Assembly (NCBI GenBank): GCA_046734335.1
Contig: JBKPRA010000124.1
Span: 1-24,075 of the forward strand
Direction: 5' to 3'
Length of the DNA: 24,075 nt
DNA from: DATBLE01 sp046734335
GTDB lineage: Bacteria > Actinomycetota > Thermoleophilia > Gaiellales > Gaiellaceae
The translations under genes and the position numbers were made by a program. Each line of letters begins with the position of its first letter. Within the stretch, counting starts at the first letter, position 1. The notes beneath the pieces are model-generated. The model was not told where the DNA came from. It ran no database searches and saw only the letters and a program-made list of their open reading frames with translations. Shown piece by piece: positions 6,953 to 12,930 of this stretch.

Positions 6953-8189
6953 CTCCAGAGATGATAGGCACCGGCTTGCGCACGACCCCGGCGGCCGGTC
7001 CCGCGCGCCGGCGGCGGAGAGCCAGGATCGCAAACGCTGCTCCGAGCCCGGCAAGGAGAGACGGCACCAGCCAGAGTGCGATCGCTGCGGATGCCTGCGC
7101 CTGACGTTCCGCGGTTACCACGCTGCTCGTCGGCGCGACCGCACGGTCCGCGGGGCGAGGATCTGGCTCACTCGGGGCCAGGCGCAGGGCATCTGCGACG
7201 GATGTCTGCCGCCGTACGTCGGCGGCGGTAGGCCCGGCGTCGGCAGCGCCGAACTTCGGGACGCCAAGGGCGAGCCCTGCCGTGACCCGCGCGTGCGCAG
7301 GCCGAGCGGGACGGGCAGGGGCGAGGGCGTGAGCCCGAGCCACGGTCGCCTCCACCCTCGGGGCGCGCGCTCGCGCGGGCAGATTGTGGATTGGCACCGC
7401 CCGAATGCGGCTGACGGACGGCGTGACAGACGCTCGTGGCGCACGGCCAGCGACGTTCACGCCGGAGGCGGGCTCGGTGTCGGATCCTGCCTGGGCCACT
7501 GGATCCGCGCTCACCGGCACAGGCGACGTCTCGTTCGTCGGCGCCGCGCCCACCGGAACCGGATCCGCCGCGGCGGGCATTTCCGGTGCGGGCTCGGGAG
7601 CCGGAGCCGGCGACGCAGGCGGCGGCGCGGACGCGGCAGGCGCCGGCGCGGTGGCCGTCTGGGGATTCGGAGCAGGTGCCGGGGTCGTCTGGGCAGGCGA
7701 GGCAGCCTGGTCCGCCGGCTGGCCGGCTCGCGCAGGGAGGAAGAGGAGCGGATCGCGGTAACCGTTCGGATCGCCGGTCGTGCGGACGCCGAGATGCACG
7801 TACGGGACATCCTGTTCGGCCGTGCCCGAAGGACCGATGGTGCCGACCGACTGCCCTTCGGCCACGTGGCCGCCGCGCGTTACCGCGATCGAACCGAGGT
7901 GGACGACAGTGATCGAGAATCCGTCGGCCGTCTCGATCGTCACACTCAGGCCGTTCGTGGGCACCGATCCCGCGAAGGAGACCACCCCTGCCCGTGGCGC
8001 GGCGACCGGGGCACCGGCGTCTCCGCCGACGTCGATGCCGCGATGCTGGCCCGCGACATAGGGGTCGTTCCCGTAGCGGAACGCCGCCAGTACAGGCCCG
8101 GATGCCGGCCAGGTCCAGGCACGCGCCGCTGGAGCGAGAACAAGGAAGACGAGGAAGGTGGCGCCGGTCGTTCGCAACCGTGACAACAT
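6666..8189 (-). CDS. Secreted/anchored M23-type peptidase-like protein
   Basis: 507 aa from ATG 8189. A signal peptide (basic MLSRLR, hydrophobic core, PAARAW) is followed by an M23/LytM-like domain (about residues 28-145) with HRGIDVGG, HLGSIAV and GTIGPSG. A long Ala/Pro linker comes next, then a C-terminal membrane helix near residues 370-392 ending in RRRR. M23 enzymes cut peptidoglycan cross-bridges, but the usual HxH motif reads YVH (PYVHLGVR). The metal-ligand His is kept and the catalytic-type His is Tyr, so activity is uncertain. ATG 8189 is preferred over 8198 because the promoter's -10 overlaps the earlier ATG. Beyond the helix the frame runs 287 bases into metG with third positions only about 40% G/C, unlike real coding here. 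The true end may be earlier, or a frameshift may exist. Confidence 0.8.
   Translation of the reverse strand: MLSRLRTTGATFLVFLVLAPAARAWTWPASGPVLAAFRYGNDPYVAGQHRGIDVGGDAGAPVAAPRAGVVSFAGSVPTNGLSVTIETADGFSITVVHLGSIAVTRGGHVAEGQSVGTIGPSGTAEQDVPYVHLGVRTTGDPNGYRDPLLFLPARAGQPADQAASPAQTTPAPAPNPQTATAPAPAASAPPPASPAPAPEPAPEMPAAADPVPVGAAPTNETSPVPVSADPVAQAGSDTEPASGVNVAGRAPRASVTPSVSRIRAVPIHNLPARARAPRVEATVARAHALAPARPARPAHARVTAGLALGVPKFGAADAGPTAADVRRQTSVADALRLAPSEPDPRPADRAVAPTSSVVTAERQAQASAAIALWLVPSLLAGLGAAFAILALRRRRAGPAAGVVRKPVPIISGDALLPDHTDLLRELDPAYRARVHDHRRGYRRSSSPPARRRDLLPHGGGRACGQGRARCGGAGARAPRLHRSDRRRVAGGAAAGERDQRLLHPNER
6961..6966 (-). promoter_or_regulatory. Possible -10 hexamer TATCAT before metG
   Basis: TATCAT on the minus strand ends eight bases upstream of the metG ATG, matching the spacing of other putative leaderless promoters here. 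No convincing -35 is visible. It lies inside the 3' part of the upstream M23 reading frame. Confidence 0.4.
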
Positions 8190-8196
8190 GCGGAGC

Positions 8197-8226
8197 ATGG
8201 TAGGAAGCGGCTCCGGTCGTTGTCAA
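8197..8226 (-). promoter_or_regulatory. Sigma-70-type promoter, TTGACA-18-TACCAT, leaderless for the M23 gene
   Basis: On the minus strand a perfect -35 TTGACA (8226-8221) is followed after 18 bases by TACCAT (8202-8197). The start codon ATG 8189 lies seven bases after the -10, exactly where transcription should begin, so the mRNA is probably leaderless. No Shine-Dalgarno sequence is placed for this ATG. This promoter likely drives the whole unit down to prs. Confidence 0.75.
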
Positions 8227-8243
8227 ATCTGGTTACAGTTTCG

Positions 8244-9053
8244 TCACAGAGAGCGTCGGTAGAGCACGTTCCGGCTCATCCCGGTGAGGCGAGCAACGAG
8301 ATCGGCCCCCTGCCGACGTGCAAGGCCGGCCGAGACCAGCTCGTCGAGCGCAGCGAGGGCCAGATCCTCGTCCTTGGAACTTGCCGACTCGGCCGAAGGA
8401 CCGAGCACGACCGTGATCTCGCCCTTCGGAGGCTCGGAGAAGCGCTCGGCGACCGCCGACGGATTGCCGCGCACGACCTCCTCGAACTGTTTCGTCAGCT
8501 CCCGGCAGACGGCGACCGGCCGCTCCGGCAGAGCGCCCGCGAGCGACGCCAGCGTCCGGGGAAGGCGCCGAGGGGATTCGAACGCGACCGCCGGCCAGGG
8601 CCAGCGGCGAAGTTCATCCCACACCGCGACGAGTGCAGCCTCTCCCCTCGGCAGATACCCGAGGAACTGGTAGCGCTCGGAGGCGAAGCCGCTCGCCACG
8701 AGAGCGGTCTCCACCGCCGACGCCCCCGGCAGCACGGTGACCGCCACTCCTCGCTCGAGCGCCGCCGCGATCAACCGCGCTCCAGGATCGCTTACCGCCG
8801 GCAGGCCGGCGTCGCTGACCAGAGCCACGCTGGCTCCCGCTTCGAGCTGTGGGAGCACCTCGGCCGTGCGCGCAGCCTCGTTGTGCTCGTGGTAGCTGAC
8901 GAGACGCGCGGACAGGCCGTGGCGGTCGAGGAGGATCCGTGTCCGACGGGTGTCCTCGCAGAGGACGAGGTCGGCTTCCGCAAGCTCGTCCAGGACACGC
9001 AGCGTCACGTCGCGGAGGTTGCCGATCGGCGTCGCGCAGACCGCGAGGGGCAT
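8244..9053 (-). CDS. rsmI: 16S rRNA (cytidine1402-2'-O) methyltransferase
   Basis: 269 aa. 2'-O-methylates C1402 in the decoding centre of 16S rRNA using SAM. It belongs to the tetrapyrrole-methylase fold, shown by N-terminal CATPIGNLRDVTLR, EDTRRTRILLDRHG, YHEHNEAAR, SDAGLPAVSDPGARL, PGASAVETALVASG, FLGYLPRG, FESPRRLPRTL and VCRELTKQFEE. The C-terminus ends in a small helical region. The ATG at 9053 shares one base with the stop of the ROK kinase (TGATG), so the two are translationally coupled. It is the last gene of that short unit. The M23 promoter begins within 20 bases of its stop, and I see no convincing terminator hairpin between them. Confidence 0.95.
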   Translation of the reverse strand: MPLAVCATPIGNLRDVTLRVLDELAEADLVLCEDTRRTRILLDRHGLSARLVSYHEHNEAARTAEVLPQLEAGASVALVSDAGLPAVSDPGARLIAAALERGVAVTVLPGASAVETALVASGFASERYQFLGYLPRGEAALVAVWDELRRWPWPAVAFESPRRLPRTLASLAGALPERPVAVCRELTKQFEEVVRGNPSAVAERFSEPPKGEITVVLGPSAESASSKDEDLALAALDELVSAGLARRQGADLVARLTGMSRNVLYRRSL

Positions 9054-9961
9054 CAGGCCGGAGCCGAATCGGCAGCGTCGAGCGCGACCAAGGCGGCGCC
9101 GATCATCCCGGCCGACGTGCCCAGCTCCGCCCGCACGACGCGCATCCCCTCGCGGATCGGCTTCAGGGCCTCGCGCTCCAGGACATCCCGCGCTGGCCCC
9201 AGTAGCAACTCGCCGGCTGCCGCAAAACCCCCGCCGACCACGATCAGCTCCGGGTCGTAGGCGTTCACGATGCTGCCGAGGCCGGAGCCGAGCTTCCGCC
9301 CGATCTCGGAGAGCAGCTCGACAGCAATCGCATCGCCCTCGTTCGCGAGTCGGACGAGCCGGTGCGCGTCGGCGGCCGGGCCGAACGTCTCGCGGGCAAG
9401 CTCGTCGGCCGCCTTCCCCGATACGTAGGACTCGAGGTGCCCGTAGCCGCCACAAGAGCAGGGGACGCCGTCGTGGACGAGCACGACGTGCCCGAGTTCG
9501 GCGCCGGCCCCTCTGGAGCCACGGTAGGGTCGGCCGCCGAGGATCAGCCCGCCGCCGACGCCGGTGCCCAGCGTGAGCATGACCATGTCGCGGGCGCCAC
9601 GGCCGGCTCCGACGCGCCACTCGGCGATCGCCGCCGCGTTGCCGTCGTTGTCGATCGCCACGGGCAGCGCGAGCCGTTCGCTCATCACATCCCGGAAGGG
9701 GACGTCGACCAGAGGAATGTTGACCGACCCGATCGCCGTGCCCGTCCGCTGGTCGATCCGGGACGGAATGCCGAAGCCGGCGGCGACGACGCTCTGGTCG
9801 AGCAGCTCGCGGACGGCGGCCTCGAGCCCGGCGAGAAGCTCGTCTTCCGAGTCGAGCGGGGTCGGGTACTCCCGGTGGGCGGAGATCGTCCCGTCGCTGC
9901 CGACGAGGCCGGCGAGGATCTTCGTCCCGCCGACGTCGACACCGATTACGTTGGGCACCAC
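9053..9961 (-). CDS. ROK-family sugar kinase (glucokinase-like)
   Basis: 302 aa. ROK kinases phosphorylate glucose or related sugars such as N-acetylmannosamine with ATP. Motifs: N-terminal phosphate loop VIGVDVGGTKILAGLV, sugar-binding DNDGNAAAIAEW, second phosphate loop LTLGTGVGGGLILGG, and the zinc site starting at the His of ELGHVVLV, continued as CSCGGYGHLESYVSG. The usual third Cys of CxCGxxGCxE is His here, which could still bind zinc. There is no N-terminal helix-turn-helix, so it is an enzyme rather than a ROK repressor. Start: two adjacent GTG codons (9961 and 9958) precede PNVIGVD. TAGGGT ten bases upstream suggests a near-leaderless start. The substrate cannot be fixed from sequence. 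Confidence 0.9.
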   Translation of the reverse strand: MVPNVIGVDVGGTKILAGLVGSDGTISAHREYPTPLDSEDELLAGLEAAVRELLDQSVVAAGFGIPSRIDQRTGTAIGSVNIPLVDVPFRDVMSERLALPVAIDNDGNAAAIAEWRVGAGRGARDMVMLTLGTGVGGGLILGGRPYRGSRGAGAELGHVVLVHDGVPCSCGGYGHLESYVSGKAADELARETFGPAADAHRLVRLANEGDAIAVELLSEIGRKLGSGLGSIVNAYDPELIVVGGGFAAAGELLLGPARDVLEREALKPIREGMRVVRAELGTSAGMIGAALVALDAADSAPA

Positions 9962-9971
9962 GGGCGCGGCT

Positions 9972-9977
9972 ACCCTA
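9972..9977 (-). promoter_or_regulatory. Possible -10 hexamer TAGGGT for the ROK-rsmI unit
   Basis: TAGGGT on the minus strand lies ten bases before the first GTG of the kinase. No recognisable -35 at 17-18 bases. It lies in the 91-base divergent gap shared with the LCP gene. Confidence 0.4.
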
Positions 9978-10036
9978 TCGCCGCCTCGGGCGCCGAGGCG
10001 TCCCAGACCGACACTTCTGAACCCGAGCGCTGGGGC

Positions 10037-10042
10037 TACCAT
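10037..10042 (+). promoter_or_regulatory. Possible -10 hexamer TACCAT for the LCP gene
   Basis: TACCAT ends ten bases before the ATG at 10053. A weak TTCTGA at 10015-10020 is the best -35 candidate (spacing 16). The same TACCAT hexamer is used by the stronger M23 promoter. Confidence 0.45.
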
Positions 10043-10052
10043 TCGCCGCCGG

Positions 10053-11183
10053 ATGCCGCCGGAGGAGAAGCCCTACCGCCTCTACCGGGGAGGGCGGGTC
10101 AAGGGCAAGGTTCCGGCGGCCAGGCCGGAGCGCCCGGGCTTCCGCCGGCCGCACATCAACCTGCGGCCGAACCGCCGTTGGTTGCGCTGGCTCCCGGTGC
10201 TGATCGGCGCCTTCCTGTTGCTGGTCGTCGTGTGGGCGCTCGTCAGCTACTTCCAGTTTCGCGACGGCGTCTCCGCGGCGAACAGGCGGCTCAGTCCGCG
10301 TGTGGAGCAGATGCTCGACGAGCAACGCGGTCACGCCACGAACATCCTCCTGCTCGGGACCGACCATGCCCAGCTCAGCGGCCGCGAGTCGGCCAACCGC
10401 AGCGACTCGATCACCCTCGTCCGCGTCGACACCGACAAACACCGCATCGCCTACCTCTCGATCCCGCGCGATCTCGTCGTCGAGATCCCCGGCTACGGCG
10501 ACTCCAAGATCAACGCGGCGATGCAGCTCGGCGGCCCGCGGCTGGCGGTGCTGACCGTCAAGAAGCTGACCGGCCTCCCCATCAATCACGTCGCCGTCGT
10601 CGACTTCAGCCAGTTCGAAAACCTGATCGACAAGCTCGGCGGCATCGACATCACGGTCGCGAAGCCCATCGTCTCCAAGTTCGACTGTCCCTATGCGACC
10701 GAGGAGCGCTGCGCGCGCTGGCCCGGCTGGCGCTTCGCCAAGGGGAAGCAGCACATGGACGGCCACCGCGCTCTGATCTATTCCCGGGTCAGGAAGAACG
10801 CGCTCGACCCGTCGGACACCGATTTCGCCCGCGCCGAGCGCAACCAGCAGGTTCTCAACGCGGTGGCCGGGAAGCTGACGAGCTTCGGAACGCTCGTGAA
10901 GCTGCCGTTCATCGGCGACGACCTGCTCGCACCGGTCACGACCGACCTGTCGACGCACTCGTTCCTCTCGCTCGGCTGGTCGAAGTTCCGCTCGAGCGGC
11001 GGGTCGACGCTGCACTGCCGACTCGGGGGTGAGGCCGGCGGCGGCGAGATCCGCTCCGTCGAGGAGAACTTCAGCGTGATCCAGGAATTCACCGGGGCGT
11101 CGGCGCCGCAGCCGCCAGTACCGGGCTCGGGGGCGTTCGGGCCCGGCTGTGTCACCGGAGACCAGACACTCGGCGTGCGCTAA
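10053..11183 (+). CDS. LytR-CpsA-Psr (LCP) family cell-wall glycopolymer ligase
   Basis: 376 aa. LCP enzymes transfer lipid-linked glycopolymers (teichoic acid, arabinogalactan or capsule type) onto peptidoglycan outside the cell. A basic cytoplasmic N-terminus of about 45 residues precedes one membrane helix (WLPVLIGAFLLLVVVWALV). The extracellular LCP domain follows: TNILLLGTDHA, RSDSITLVRVD, YLSIPRDLVVEIPGYG, KINAAMQLGG, NHVAVVDFSQFENLIDKLGG, and the late Arg motif ARAERNQQVL. Key Asp/Arg residues for pyrophosphate binding appear present. ATG 10053 begins just after a TACCAT -10. The longer upstream open frame is antisense to the ROK kinase. It converges on the metalloprotease gene, and the two stop codons overlap. 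Confidence 0.93.
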   Translation: MPPEEKPYRLYRGGRVKGKVPAARPERPGFRRPHINLRPNRRWLRWLPVLIGAFLLLVVVWALVSYFQFRDGVSAANRRLSPRVEQMLDEQRGHATNILLLGTDHAQLSGRESANRSDSITLVRVDTDKHRIAYLSIPRDLVVEIPGYGDSKINAAMQLGGPRLAVLTVKKLTGLPINHVAVVDFSQFENLIDKLGGIDITVAKPIVSKFDCPYATEERCARWPGWRFAKGKQHMDGHRALIYSRVRKNALDPSDTDFARAERNQQVLNAVAGKLTSFGTLVKLPFIGDDLLAPVTTDLSTHSFLSLGWSKFRSSGGSTLHCRLGGEAGGGEIRSVEENFSVIQEFTGASAPQPPVPGSGAFGPGCVTGDQTLGVR

Positions 11184-11190
11184 GGCACGC
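11173..11190. terminator. Small hairpin spanning two overlapping convergent stop codons
   Basis: GCGTGC (11173-11178) pairs perfectly with GCACGC (11185-11190) around GCTAAG. The loop holds the LCP stop TAA and, on the minus strand, the metalloprotease stop TAG. With no T-run on either side it would be a weak terminator at best, but it is symmetrical and could serve both converging transcripts. Confidence 0.35.
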
Positions 11191-12544
11191 TGACGACCAC
11201 GTGGAAGGTTCCCGCCTGCTTCGCCATGACGCGGAGAAGCAGCGAGCGCTGTCCGCAGGCCGTCGCCGAGACCGTGCCCGACGCCGGCGGGGCAAGGACG
11301 TGGCCGCTCGCCGGGTCGAGGATCTGAACCGTGGCGTTCGCGGTGCCGGAGACCGTGGCCTGGACGGTGCCGTCCAGCCCTGTCGCGATCGTCCGCTCGA
11401 CCGGAGCGAGCGCCCTCGCCGCACCAGTGCCGGCCACCCTGAACGAGCCCCGCAGCGATGGATGGACGTCGGAGCGGTAGCGGTAGACGCCGGACCTGAG
11501 TGCCAGCGCCCAGCTGACCCGTCCTCGGGCGGGCACACCCGTCTTGCGGTCGACCCCAGGGCCGGTGAGATGGAAGTTGTTCTGCTTGGAGAGGTCGCGA
11601 ACGACCAGCGCGTACGGTCCCGGCGCGAGGATCTTGACCGGCGCGGCCGCGGCCGTCTTCAGCGTCAGCGTCCGGCCGACGGTCGCGTTGAGGCCGACCG
11701 CCCGAGTCGTGAAGCGGCCGTCCACTGTCATCGACGAAGGGGCTGTCCAGGGCTGCTGCACGTCGGCGAGGGCAGCCGCCTGGGCACCGGCGTCGGGAGT
11801 GAAGCTCGCGTCGACGACCAGCGGGAGGTGCGCCCAGGGATAGACGCCCCGAGACTCCTCGAGCGCGCGGTACGCCTCGGCGAAGGCCTCACCGGTGTTG
11901 AGTGTGTAGTGCGCGCCTTCGTCACCGGGAAACGCCGTCCCCGCCGCCGCGCGCGAGCAGACGCTCGTGTAAGTCGCCCAGCGTTTCGGGCCGTAGCCGT
12001 TCGCATCCCAGGGATCGTTCCTCCGGTTCGCGGCGACGTGGTGCCCGTACTCGTGTGCCGCAATGTCGAAGTCGACGCCAGGCTCGAGGTCGCCGGGAAT
12101 GACCAGGATCTTCCTGGCCGAGCCGTAACAGCCGGCCGCCTCGGGCCCGCAGAACGACTGCACCTCGGAGAGCAGGGCGACGTAGACGGTGAGGCTGGGG
12201 AGCTCGGATCCGTGGTGCAACCAGGCGAAGAAGTTCACCCAGGTTGCCCGGTTCGCTTCGTCCTGCGGGAACGCGTCCGACATGTAGACGGTGACCGTCT
12301 CGCCCGTGGAGGCGACTGCGGGACCGCCCCACCAAGAGCCGCTGACGACGCGCTTGACGGTGCTGGGCGGCATCGCGACCTTGTCGGCGCGGAGCAGGCC
12401 CTGCGGGGCAAAGAGGGGCGGCGCCCAGGCAGGCTCGAAGCCGGCCCCGACCGGCTTGGCGGCAGCGGTCGACGCGAAGCTCCCCATGAGCAGGAAGCTC
12501 AGGCCGAAGAGAGCCACGGTCGTGCGGTACCGAGACCGTCTCAC
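11180..12544 (-). CDS. Secreted putative zinc metalloprotease (HExxH, gluzincin-like)
   Basis: 454 aa. The N-terminus is a signal peptide: basic VRRSRYR, hydrophobic VALFGLSFLLMGSF, ending near STAAAKP. The central domain has the zincin motif HEYGHHVAANR near residues 185-195. About 50 residues later comes GEAFAEAYRAL, whose Glu could be the third zinc ligand, as in gluzincins. The C-terminal half is Thr/Val/Gly-rich and reads like one or two beta-sandwich domains. I do not recognise a named peptidase family. Start: GTG 12544 has AAGGG five bases upstream and puts the signal peptide at the terminus. The longer frame would add an Arg-rich tract overlapping fmdB in another frame. It follows the FmdB-like gene by 25 bases, so both are probably co-transcribed. 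Confidence 0.8.
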   Translation of the reverse strand: MRRSRYRTTVALFGLSFLLMGSFASTAAAKPVGAGFEPAWAPPLFAPQGLLRADKVAMPPSTVKRVVSGSWWGGPAVASTGETVTVYMSDAFPQDEANRATWVNFFAWLHHGSELPSLTVYVALLSEVQSFCGPEAAGCYGSARKILVIPGDLEPGVDFDIAAHEYGHHVAANRRNDPWDANGYGPKRWATYTSVCSRAAAGTAFPGDEGAHYTLNTGEAFAEAYRALEESRGVYPWAHLPLVVDASFTPDAGAQAAALADVQQPWTAPSSMTVDGRFTTRAVGLNATVGRTLTLKTAAAAPVKILAPGPYALVVRDLSKQNNFHLTGPGVDRKTGVPARGRVSWALALRSGVYRYRSDVHPSLRGSFRVAGTGAARALAPVERTIATGLDGTVQATVSGTANATVQILDPASGHVLAPPASGTVSATACGQRSLLLRVMAKQAGTFHVVVSVP

Positions 12545-12569
12545 GATGCCCTTCTCGTGCGTCCCGCGG

Positions 12570-12866
12570 TCAGCTCTCGCTGGCGGCGGGCTTCTTCTCC
12601 GTCTTGGGCGCCGCTTCCGACTTCTCCGTCTTCCTGTCGTCCTTCTTCGCCGCGCCATCCCCCTCGGACGCGTCGCGCTTGCGTGACCCACGGCCGTAGT
12701 CGGTCGAGTAGAAGCCCGACCCCTTGAAGTGGATCGGGACCGGGTGGAGCACCTTGGTCAGCGGCGTGGCGCCACACACCTCGCAGACGTCCGGATCCGG
12801 ATCCGTGATTCGGTGGAATACCTCGAAGAGATGCCCGTTCGGACAGCGAAACTCGTAGATAGGCAC
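12570..12866 (-). CDS. FmdB-family zinc-ribbon protein
   Basis: 98 aa. The N-terminus MPIYEFRCPNGHLFEVF and the second knuckle CEVCGATPLTKVL mark the FmdB/CxxC_CXXC_SSSS regulatory-protein family, a small zinc ribbon of unclear function. The first knuckle is the C-x3-H variant rather than CxxC. The Ser/Gly-rich middle (FKGSGFYSTDYGRGS) is typical of the family. The tail, from about residue 62, is a low-complexity Lys/Glu/Ala stretch and probably disordered. GTG is the start codon, with TAGCCT nine bases upstream. It heads a two-gene unit with the secreted metalloprotease and diverges from the glycosyltransferase across a 64-base gap. Confidence 0.85.
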   Translation of the reverse strand: MPIYEFRCPNGHLFEVFHRITDPDPDVCEVCGATPLTKVLHPVPIHFKGSGFYSTDYGRGSRKRDASEGDGAAKKDDRKTEKSEAAPKTEKKPAASES

Positions 12867-12875
12867 AGCCGATCA

Positions 12876-12881
12876 AGGCTA
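12876..12881 (-). promoter_or_regulatory. Possible -10 hexamer TAGCCT for the FmdB-like gene
   Basis: TAGCCT on the minus strand ends nine bases before the GTG at 12866. No clear -35. It fits the leaderless pattern seen elsewhere in the window. Confidence 0.4.
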
Positions 12882-12902
12882 GCAGGGGCATCCGTGGCCT
12901 TT

Positions 12903-12914
12903 TTACGCGCGTAA
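12903..12914. promoter_or_regulatory. Perfect 12-bp palindrome TTACGCGCGTAA, possible operator
   Basis: The palindrome lies in the divergent gap between the FmdB-like gene and the glycosyltransferase. Its last three bases are the first three of the putative TAAGGT -10 (12912-12917) of the glycosyltransferase. A bound repressor there would block RNA polymerase. The regulator is unknown. Confidence 0.45.
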
Positions 12915-12917
12915 GGT
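12912..12917 (+). promoter_or_regulatory. Possible -10 hexamer TAAGGT for the glycosyltransferase
   Basis: TAAGGT ends 13 bases before ATG 12931, giving a predicted leader of only a few bases. No obvious -35 is visible. It overlaps the palindrome at 12903-12914. Confidence 0.4.
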
Positions 12918-12930
12918 TCAGCCGGATTCG

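Noticed and set aside
7293..8183. 296-aa plus-strand open frame opposite the M23 gene
   Set aside because: Antisense to the Ala/Pro-rich linker; repeats of Arg/Gly reflect the GC-rich complement.
9054..9620. Upstream extension of the rsmI reading frame
   Set aside because: Overlaps the ROK kinase in another frame, with Arg-rich shadow composition; ATG 9053 is a coupled start with the correct family N-terminus.
9362..11032. 556-aa plus-strand open frame spanning the ROK kinase and LCP gene
   Set aside because: Covers two real genes on opposite strands, in the wrong frame for LCP; no domain is recognisable.
12545..12691. Arg-rich N-terminal extension of the metalloprotease frame
   Set aside because: It is the FmdB gene read in another frame. 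GTG 12544 has a ribosome site and begins a proper signal peptide.
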